A DNA stretch of 7,188 nt. Source: Chitinophagaceae bacterium (GTDB lineage: Bacteria > Bacteroidota > Bacteroidia > Chitinophagales > Chitinophagaceae). Position numbers and translations under genes: made by a program. Below the pieces are notes generated by a model, which ran no database searches, had not been told where the DNA came from, and saw only the letters and a list, made by a program, of their open reading frames with translations. The stretch lies in contig JAIPBY010000127.1 of the NCBI GenBank assembly GCA_021738605.1, positions 1 to 7,188 on the forward strand. The letters run 5' to 3'. Positions 1-6,118 of the stretch are shown here, piece after piece. Each line of letters starts with the position of its first letter. Within the stretch, counting starts at the first letter, position 1.

Positions 1-821
1 TTGTTGTTGGTGGTCATGCACAATTCCCACCAATCATACTTGGGACGGCTTACCGGCACATTTTGTTCCGGGGTTTCATAATCCCCATATCCCATCAACC
101 GGCCATTGATGATCGCAGCAGGATTGCTGTTGAGAATTCCCGCACGCACCTTCTGGCTTTCCCACTCTTCTGCGGAATGCTCCCAATCTCCATCGAACCA
201 ATACAGGTCTGGCTTGAACTGTGCAGTTACTTCATTCAACTGGTTCTGATAGAATTTTTTAAATCTCTCCCATCTTGCCGGATCATTTTTAATGGCATAA
301 CGGCTGCTGTCCTTCAAGAATCCCGGATAGTCTGGGTGACTCCAATCAATCAACGAAAAATAGGCCCCTGCCTTTACATTTCTTTTTCTCAACTCATTGT
401 AAAATGGGGTGAGCAGGTCTCTCTTGGCAGGTGTATTTTTTACTGTGCTATAATGGTTTTCTTTTGTATCCCAAAGCGCCACGCCATCATGGTGTTTGGT
501 GGTGATAACGGAATACCTTGCACCAGAGGCAGCAATCAGGGATGCCCAATCAGCGGGATCATATTTTGCAGCAGTAAAGCTGTTGGCCTGATTCATGTAA
601 TCCTTCCAGGAAATCTGTTTGTTGTGAAAACTCCAGCTTTCAGAGACATCAGCCACTGCATAAATACCCCAATGAATAAAAATCCCCAATTTGGCATCTG
701 CAAACCATTGCATTTTTTGCCTGATCGAATCAGCATTGGTTTTTTGCTGGGAGAACGAATGGCTCACCAACAAAACGAGGACAAAAAATAATGAGCAGCT
801 TTTCAATCGAAGAAATTTCAT
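1..821 (-). CDS. Secreted alpha-L-fucosidase, GH29 family (partial, C-terminus beyond window)
   Basis: Glycoside hydrolase expected to release terminal alpha-linked L-fucose from glycans by a retaining mechanism, outside the cytoplasm. My translation from the ATG at 821 gives 273 codons running off the left edge. Residues 1-24 form a signal peptide (hydrophobic run LFFVLVLLV, then SHSFS before QQ), which supports this start. GH29 landmarks follow in order: GIFIHWGIYA (46-55), TTKHHDG (107-113), the DLYWFDGDW segment with the predicted nucleophile Asp210, YETPEQ (248-253) and WWELCMTTNN (264-273). Glu252 lies 42 residues after the nucleophile and is a candidate acid/base, but this residue varies within GH29 and Glu266 is an alternative. 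The catalytic domain is about two-thirds present; any C-terminal beta-sandwich is outside the window. The gene lies 33 bp downstream of the MutS2 gene on the same strand, so it may be read through from it. No sulfatase, SusC/D or other glycan gene is visible nearby. Family call is firm; exact linkage specificity is not. Confidence 0.94.
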   Translation of the reverse strand, partial: MKFLRLKSCSLFFVLVLLVSHSFSQQKTNADSIRQKMQWFADAKLGIFIHWGIYAVADVSESWSFHNKQISWKDYMNQANSFTAAKYDPADWASLIAASGARYSVITTKHHDGVALWDTKENHYSTVKNTPAKRDLLTPFYNELRKRNVKAGAYFSLIDWSHPDYPGFLKDSSRYAIKNDPARWERFKKFYQNQLNEVTAQFKPDLYWFDGDWEHSAEEWESQKVRAGILNSNPAAIINGRLMGYGDYETPEQNVPVSRPKYDWWELCMTTNN

Positions 822-854
822 GGATCAATTATTTAGAATGGATACAATGTAAAA

Positions 855-2969
855 CTAATCTTCTACTTGCTTTTCTACAACGGTAACCAGGTCATCAAAA
901 TTTACCTGAAGCGGCATGGTGCCAAGGTTAACAACAGCCTTCTTTCCCTTCAATGATGCCAGTACCCCCACCTTGTTGTTCTGGCTCATCAGCACCAAAT
1001 CGCCTGGAACAGGCGGTTTGCCCGTTTCCATGTAGCGGCTGTCGAGTTTTTTCTTTTTCTTTTCCGTTACCTGTTTCTCCTTTTGGTTGAAAAGAAGGGC
1101 CTGCAGGTTTTTCATCAATTCCTTTTTATCCTGATCAGACTCGGACCTTCGCCAATCAAATACAATCTGCTTCAGCTTTCGCTCCATGTCTTTCAGGTAT
1201 ACCAATTTTTCCTGGGAAACAAGGTTCTGGTGTTTGAGCAACTCCACTTGTTGGCTGTGCTTTTCCCTTTCCAGCTGTTGATTCAAGGACTTTCTCAACT
1301 GTTCATTTTCCCTGATCATTTTCTGCAACTCCTTCTCCTTCCCTTCAATCTTGCGCAGATCCTGTTCTGTTCGGTTGAGCAATTTATCAAGGGTAAAATG
1401 ATTCTCGTCCACCAATTCTTTTGCCCTGTTGATAAGCTCCTGGGAAAGACCAATACGTTCTGCAATGGCAAAGGTGTATGAGCTTCCCGGCTTACCAAGA
1501 TTCAATTTATACATGGGCAACAGGCTTTTTTCATCAAAAGCCATGGCACCATTGATGATGCCAGATGTTTTGCTGGCCATGACCTTGAGGTTCAGGTAAT
1601 GGGTGGTCACAATACCGTAAGCATGGCGTTTGAGCAATTGTTCGAGAAACACTTCGGCAAAAGCTCCTCCCAAATTGGGATCAGATCCGCTGCCCAACTC
1701 ATCAATGAAAAACATGGTTCTGCCATTGGCATCTTCCATGAAATGTTTCATGTTTTTGAGGTGAGCACTGTAGGTACTCAGCTCAAATTCAATACTCTGG
1801 GTATCCCCAATATGGATCATGAGTTGCTTGAAAATTCCAAATACTGAATCAGGATGAACGGGCACCAGCAAACCAGCTTGAACCATCATCTGCAAGAGGC
1901 CTGTTGTTTTCAAGCAAACCGTTTTTCCGCCTGCATTTGGGCCAGAGATCAGGAGAATCCTGTTCTTTTCATCAAGAGTGAGGTCTAGCGGAATCACCTG
2001 CTTGCCAGATTTTTTATTGTAAATCAACAACAGTGGGTGATAGGCTTTGATCAATTTAATGCCTGAACTGTCTTCTACGTGTGGAATATGGGCATCCATT
2101 GTTTGGGCAAGCTTGGCCTTTGCCCTGATGAAATCGTATTCACCCAAAACTTCCATGTATTGTTTCAACAATGGGCTCTGGTAAGAAAGCCTTGACGTAA
2201 GATCTCTCAGTATTTTATACTCTTCGTCTCGTTCATCATTTTCGAGTGAGAAGATTTCATTGTTCACCTCAATTGTTTCTTCAGGCTCTATGAAAGATGT
2301 TCGCCTCGTATCGCTTTCCCCATGAAGGATTCCCTTGACAATTCTCTTGTGTTCTGCATAAATGGCGAGCACCCTTCTGCCATTCAGGAAAGACTCCTCT
2401 ATATCAGCTATGTAACCTGATTTCTGCAACTTACTGAGCATCCTATCAAAGGTCCGGCGCTGCTCATTTCTTTTTCTGTATAGCGCCATGCGGATCCTAG
2501 AAAGATCCGCTGACGCAGTGTCTACTACCCTGCCATCATCGCCAATGATGCGGTCGATTTCTTCTGGTATTGATTTTTCAAAACGGGTTTGGTTGATGAC
2601 CTGGTACAAAGCACTGTAGTTGCTTGTCCTTTCTTCATCAAACCACCTAAAAATGCTTTTGATGTTTTCTGCCAGGTTCCTGAACAATTTAAATATATCA
2701 CCTCCCAATACGGCACCCGGGATAGACAAAAGTTTCAGCTCCCTCGACAGATTGAAGGCCTGGTCGTGCTGAAAGGTCTGTCCTGCAGACATGATTTGCA
2801 AATACTGGTAAGATTGTCGAAGCTCAAGATCTATGAATTGTTTCCGGGTATGGATCCGCAAAGTAGCGGCACGCTCCTTGCCAAAATGGGTTCGGGTCTG
2901 CTCTTCAAGCAGGTTCCTGACCTTGTCAAATTCAAGCTGAACAGATGCGGATGCTGGGTACAATTTCAT
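855..2969 (-). CDS. mutS2: MutS2-family ATPase lacking a C-terminal Smr domain
   Basis: MutS2 homologue of 704 residues. Visible parts: N-terminal MutS2-type region starting LEFDKVRNLLEEQ (12-24); helical core and clamp to about 330; ABC ATPase domain with Walker A GPNAGGKT (343-350), signature-like STYSAHL (398-404), Walker B FFIDELGSGSDP (420-431) and H-loop VTTHY (454-458); a charged coiled coil at about 515-645; and a small KOW/SH3-like beta domain (about 654-699: PGDLVLMSQNNKVGVL, then GKKAVVNLGTMPLQV). The MutS1 mismatch-recognition domain is absent, so classical mismatch repair is unlikely. Family members have been linked to suppression of recombination and, in Bacillus subtilis, to splitting of collided ribosomes. 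The protein stops directly after the KOW-like domain, where many MutS2 proteins continue into an Smr domain. The TAG stop at 855-857 is followed within 33 bp by the fucosidase start, so there is no room for a detached Smr piece. Start at 2969 is preceded by a Bacteroidota-type promoter element. Confidence 0.93.
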   Translation of the reverse strand: MKLYPASASVQLEFDKVRNLLEEQTRTHFGKERAATLRIHTRKQFIDLELRQSYQYLQIMSAGQTFQHDQAFNLSRELKLLSIPGAVLGGDIFKLFRNLAENIKSIFRWFDEERTSNYSALYQVINQTRFEKSIPEEIDRIIGDDGRVVDTASADLSRIRMALYRKRNEQRRTFDRMLSKLQKSGYIADIEESFLNGRRVLAIYAEHKRIVKGILHGESDTRRTSFIEPEETIEVNNEIFSLENDERDEEYKILRDLTSRLSYQSPLLKQYMEVLGEYDFIRAKAKLAQTMDAHIPHVEDSSGIKLIKAYHPLLLIYNKKSGKQVIPLDLTLDEKNRILLISGPNAGGKTVCLKTTGLLQMMVQAGLLVPVHPDSVFGIFKQLMIHIGDTQSIEFELSTYSAHLKNMKHFMEDANGRTMFFIDELGSGSDPNLGGAFAEVFLEQLLKRHAYGIVTTHYLNLKVMASKTSGIINGAMAFDEKSLLPMYKLNLGKPGSSYTFAIAERIGLSQELINRAKELVDENHFTLDKLLNRTEQDLRKIEGKEKELQKMIRENEQLRKSLNQQLEREKHSQQVELLKHQNLVSQEKLVYLKDMERKLKQIVFDWRRSESDQDKKELMKNLQALLFNQKEKQVTEKKKKKLDSRYMETGKPPVPGDLVLMSQNNKVGVLASLKGKKAVVNLGTMPLQVNFDDLVTVVEKQVED

Positions 2970-2993
2970 GTTAAACCAATGCTAAACTGGGTG

Positions 2994-3001
2994 CAAAATT
3001 A
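2994..3001 (-). promoter_or_regulatory. Putative -7 promoter element for the MutS2 gene
   Basis: Read on the minus strand this is TAATTTTG, an exact match to the Bacteroidota housekeeping-sigma -7 consensus TAnnTTTG. It lies 24 bp upstream of the ATG at 2969, which would give a short leader. A possible -33 TTG is present 16 bp further upstream on the same strand, slightly closer than the usual spacing. The motif is short and AT-rich, so a chance match is possible; position and orientation are what support it. Confidence 0.42.
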
Positions 3002-3070
3002 AGCCTAAAAACACTCCCAATCTCATTTCAGCATAACTTAGGGACATATTATTACCGATCAACTGTTAAC

Positions 3071-3718
3071 ATGAAAATATTCATTCAACTCCTCTTATCT
3101 TCATCCCTTTTCATGACTGCTTGTGCGCAACAAAAAGAGCAAAAAAAAGCGTCTGATAACCAAAAAGCAAAATCAACTCCCATGAATACTGAAAAAATCA
3201 CCTTTGGAAACGGATGTTTCTGGTGCACGGAAGCCATTTTCCAGCAAGTGAAGGGCGTGGTAAAATCAACCAGTGGCTACAGCGGTGGACATGTAGAAAA
3301 CCCTACCTACGAGCAGGTTTGTGAAAAAAATACCGGTCATGCTGAGGTGATTCAAATTGAGTTCAATCCTGCAGAAGTGACAGTTGATGAACTCCTGGAA
3401 GTATTTTGGCAAACACATGACCCTACTACCTTGAACCGTCAGGGCAATGATGAAGGACCTCAGTACCGCAGCGTTGTTTTTTACCACAACGAAAAACAAA
3501 AAGAAAGGGCTGAATTCTTCAAGAAGAAACTGGATGAAAGCGGTGCTTTTTCAGGTCCGATCGTCACTACCATCGAACCTTTTACCAAATTTTATGTGGC
3601 AGAGAATTATCACCAGGACTATTACAACAGAAATGGAAACCAGCCATATTGTTATTTTGTGATCAGGCCCAAAATGGAAAAATTCGAGAAGGCGTTCAAG
3701 GATAAAATGAAAAAATAA
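3071..3718 (+). CDS. msrA: Peptide methionine sulfoxide reductase MsrA, lipoprotein form
   Basis: Reduces the S-epimer of methionine sulfoxide in proteins (and free) back to methionine. The 215-residue product has a lipoprotein-like N-terminus: hydrophobic residues 3-15, then MTAC with Cys18 as the lipidation site (Met rather than Leu at -3). A charged, Lys/Gln-rich linker follows (19-37), then the MsrA domain. This supports the ATG at 3071 over the internal Met38 (codon at 3182), which would give a cytoplasmic-sized enzyme. Active-site motif GNGCFWCTEA holds the catalytic Cys49 and Glu54; GYSGG (69-73), NPTYEQVC (77-84), TGHAEV and the C-terminal QPYCYFVIRPK with Cys194 are all typical. Cys194 is the likely resolving cysteine; Cys52 and Cys84 are additional thiols. 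No MsrB domain is fused or adjacent. The M1 peptidase gene starts 10 bp after the stop, suggesting an operon. Membrane anchoring is inferred, and would place it outside the cytoplasm, where a thioredoxin-like reductant not visible here would be needed. Confidence 0.96.
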   Translation: MKIFIQLLLSSSLFMTACAQQKEQKKASDNQKAKSTPMNTEKITFGNGCFWCTEAIFQQVKGVVKSTSGYSGGHVENPTYEQVCEKNTGHAEVIQIEFNPAEVTVDELLEVFWQTHDPTTLNRQGNDEGPQYRSVVFYHNEKQKERAEFFKKKLDESGAFSGPIVTTIEPFTKFYVAENYHQDYYNRNGNQPYCYFVIRPKMEKFEKAFKDKMKK

Positions 3719-3728
3719 CGGATCAAAG

Positions 3729-5375
3729 ATGAAGCATATTTACGCGCTGATTGTTTTGCTTGCTGTGGTTTTGGATTCTAATGCCCAACTCAACAGTCAG
3801 GCCAAGTCATACACAAAGGCAGATACATTAAGAGGTTCACTGAACGAAGCAAGGAATTGGTGGGATGTGCAACATTATGCCGTTTATGTTGAACCTGATT
3901 ACGAGAACAAAACCATCAGTGGCAAGGTTGACATCCAGTTCAAGGTTTTGGGATCTGGCAAAACCATGCAGATCGATTTGCAGGAACCCATGCAATTGGG
4001 AAAGGCATACATTGGCGATAAGCCCATGACTTTCAAGAGAGAAGGCAATGCATTCTTCATCAATGTTTCAGTTGCACTTCCCAAAGACAGCATTGTTACA
4101 CTGGCACTTCAGTTTCAAGGAAATGTAATGGTTGCCAAACGTCCTCCTTGGGATGGTGGCTGGATATTTTCCAAAGACAAACTCGGCAGGCCTTGGATGA
4201 GCGTAGCCTGTCAGGGGCTGGGTGCAAGTGTTTGGTTCCCTTGCAAGGATCACCAAAGCGATGAACCTGATAAAGGATCCACATTGAAAATCAATGTTCC
4301 TGATTCCTTGATGGCGGTAGGGAATGGCAGATTGATCAGCAAAGAAAAGTACAAGCAAGGTTGGACAGCCTACAAATGGGAAGTAAAAAATCCCATCAAC
4401 AACTACAATATCATCCCTTACATCGGTAAATACGTTTCCTTCAGCGAGTCATATCCAGGTGAAAAAGGAAAGTTGGATTGCGATTATTGGGTATTGGATT
4501 ACAACCTGGACAAAGCAAAGAAACAGTTTGCACAGGTAAAGCCCATGTTACAGGCATTTGAACATTGGCTCGGCCCTTATCCGTTCTATGAGGATGGATT
4601 CAAGCTGGTAGAAGCGCCCCATCTTGGCATGGAACACCAGAGTGCCGTTGCCTATGGCAATGGATTTCAAAACGGGTACAGGGGCAGAGACCTATCCGGA
4701 AGCGGATGGGGATTGAACTGGGATTTCATCATCGTCCACGAAAGTGGCCATGAATGGTTCGGGAACAACATCACCACCAATGAAGTGGCAGACATGTGGG
4801 TGCACGAAGGATTCACCAATTATTCTGAAACCATTTTCACCAACCATCATTATGGAAAGGATGCCGGGAATGCTTATGTACAAGGAACCAGGAAACTGGT
4901 ACAAAACGATGTGCCCATCATTGGAAAATATGGTGTGAACGAAGAAGGTTCTGGAGACATGTACTACAAGGGCGGCAACCTCGTTCACCTGATCCGGCAA
5001 CTATTTGATGATGATGAAAAATTCAGGATGGCGCTAAGAGAGATGAACAAACGGTTTTACCATGCCACAACCACTTCAGCTGCTGTTGAACAATTCTGGA
5101 GCGAACAATTGAAGCGAGACCTCTCTCCCCTTTTTGATCAGTACCTGCGAGCAACCAAAATACCAACCCTGGAAATAGAGAAAAACGGGAATAAAATCAA
5201 ATACCGGTGGTCAGACTGCAACAGCAATTTCAATATTCCCTTAAGGGTGATGGTTGATGGCAAACCAGTATGGATTGAACCCACCACAACATGGAAAACC
5301 TTCAAGGGCAATTCAACCATCAACAGTTTTGAGCCTGACAAGAATTTCTTTGTGGGATTTGCAGTATTACAGTAG
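3729..5375 (+). CDS. Secreted M1-family zinc metallopeptidase (aminopeptidase)
   Basis: Zinc peptidase expected to remove N-terminal residues from peptides in the periplasm or outside the cell. The 548-residue product has a signal peptide (about 1-19, hydrophobic YALIVLLAVVL ending SNA before QLN). An N-terminal beta domain spans about 45-235. The thermolysin-like catalytic domain carries HESGH (337-341) with zinc ligands His337 and His341 and catalytic Glu338, and the third ligand Glu360 exactly 18 residues after His341 (WVHEGFTNY), the M1 spacing. YYKGG (412-416) supplies the catalytic Tyr412 of the YxKG motif. The exopeptidase motif, usually GxMEN, reads LGMEH (299-303), keeping the key Glu302. 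A short C-terminal beta segment (about 478-548) follows; the long helical domain IV of PepN-type enzymes is absent. The gene follows msrA by 10 bp. Its last 9 bp overlap the 3' end of the opposing NlpC/P60 gene. Substrate preference cannot be read from the sequence. Confidence 0.95.
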   Translation: MKHIYALIVLLAVVLDSNAQLNSQAKSYTKADTLRGSLNEARNWWDVQHYAVYVEPDYENKTISGKVDIQFKVLGSGKTMQIDLQEPMQLGKAYIGDKPMTFKREGNAFFINVSVALPKDSIVTLALQFQGNVMVAKRPPWDGGWIFSKDKLGRPWMSVACQGLGASVWFPCKDHQSDEPDKGSTLKINVPDSLMAVGNGRLISKEKYKQGWTAYKWEVKNPINNYNIIPYIGKYVSFSESYPGEKGKLDCDYWVLDYNLDKAKKQFAQVKPMLQAFEHWLGPYPFYEDGFKLVEAPHLGMEHQSAVAYGNGFQNGYRGRDLSGSGWGLNWDFIIVHESGHEWFGNNITTNEVADMWVHEGFTNYSETIFTNHHYGKDAGNAYVQGTRKLVQNDVPIIGKYGVNEEGSGDMYYKGGNLVHLIRQLFDDDEKFRMALREMNKRFYHATTTSAAVEQFWSEQLKRDLSPLFDQYLRATKIPTLEIEKNGNKIKYRWSDCNSNFNIPLRVMVDGKPVWIEPTTTWKTFKGNSTINSFEPDKNFFVGFAVLQ

Positions 5376-6041
5376 TCGCCCAGCCTTGACAAATCTTCTG
5401 CTCCAGTAAGCCTCATCCAAATCACTGATAACCACACCCATGGAGGTGGATGCATGAACAAACTTGTTATTGGATATGTACATGCCTACATGGGAAATAC
5501 TCCTGCCGGAAGCGAAGAAAACCAGATCGCCCTCTTTTAATTCCTGCCTTGAAATCTCTTTGCAAAAATCGGCCTGCTCCCTTGATGTTCGAGGAAGAGA
5601 TATACCAAATGCTTCGTTGGTGAGCCCCTGTACAAAGGCAGAACAATCTATTCCCTCTTTTGAATTGCCCCCTATCCTGTAAGGCACAGCCCACCACTGG
5701 TGAACATACTCAATCAGTCTCTTGTTGGTCAATTTCTCCACTTCAATATTGAGCAAAATAGCATACCTGAAAACAACAGGCGGGATGTATTCTATTCCCT
5801 GTAAATCATTCAGGTATCCTATTGATGATTTATCATCGATGAACCCAATGGCGGTATTTGGCTTCTCCTGGGATGGATCAGATTTGATTCCCTTGGGATT
5901 GAGTGCAATTGAAATATCGTCAAAAAATGGAGAATTTCTGGTTACTTGTTTTTTTACAGGAGATGCCTTGAACAGGGCACAGGATTGCAATAAGCCTGCT
6001 AAACAGATGAAGAACAATATTTGACTGCGGTCCAATTTCAT
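5367..6041 (-). CDS. NlpC/P60-family lipoprotein, probable cell-wall peptidase
   Basis: Papain-like cysteine peptidase expected to cut peptide stems of peptidoglycan (typically the D-gamma-Glu to diaminopimelate bond) from a membrane anchor facing the periplasm. The 224-residue product begins with a lipoprotein signal: hydrophobic ILFFICLAGLL, then LQSC with Cys21 as the lipidation site, which fixes the start at 6041. Residues 22-105 form a linker and N-terminal region I do not recognise. The NlpC/P60 domain covers about 106-224: YRIGGNSKEGIDCSAFV with catalytic Cys133, LPRTSREQ (149-156), EGDLVFFA (170-177), ISHVGMYI with His184, and KFVHAST with His196 as the third catalytic residue. All three catalytic positions are intact. 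Residues after Cys21 (ALFKASP) show no acidic surface-export signal, so a periplasm-facing location is inferred. It is transcribed divergently from dnaE across 77 bp and converges on the M1 gene. Spr/NlpC-like endopeptidase is the best guess; family call is firm. Confidence 0.95.
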   Translation of the reverse strand: MKLDRSQILFFICLAGLLQSCALFKASPVKKQVTRNSPFFDDISIALNPKGIKSDPSQEKPNTAIGFIDDKSSIGYLNDLQGIEYIPPVVFRYAILLNIEVEKLTNKRLIEYVHQWWAVPYRIGGNSKEGIDCSAFVQGLTNEAFGISLPRTSREQADFCKEISRQELKEGDLVFFASGRSISHVGMYISNNKFVHASTSMGVVISDLDEAYWSRRFVKAGRLL

Positions 6042-6118
6042 TCACGTTGTGGAAAAACCCTTTCCTGCTTTTGCTGTTTATTTACGAAATTTGATCTCTT
6101 CGCCCCACTACAATTACC

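Noticed and set aside
63..791. A 242-codon plus-strand open frame across the fucosidase region
   Set aside because: It is the codon-complement shadow of the minus-strand GH29 gene, which has a signal peptide and several family motifs. The plus-strand product shows no recognisable domain.
1083..1481. A hydrophobic 132-codon plus-strand open frame that could pass for a membrane protein
   Set aside because: It lies opposite the MutS2 coiled coil. Glu and Lys codons read in antisense give Phe and Leu, which explains the hydrophobic look.
3034..3041. TAACTTAG as a possible -7 element for msrA
   Set aside because: It has one mismatch to TAnnTTTG and no TTG at a suitable distance upstream, so it is too weak to list as a promoter.
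6051..6065. Small inverted repeat GGAAA/TTTCC between the NlpC/P60 gene and dnaE
   Set aside because: A 5 bp stem with a 5-base loop and no T-run is too small to support a terminator or operator call.
6083..6093. TACGAAATTTG as a possible -7 element for dnaE
   Set aside because: The best 8-base reading (GAAATTTG) misses the first consensus base, and no properly spaced -33 TTG is present.
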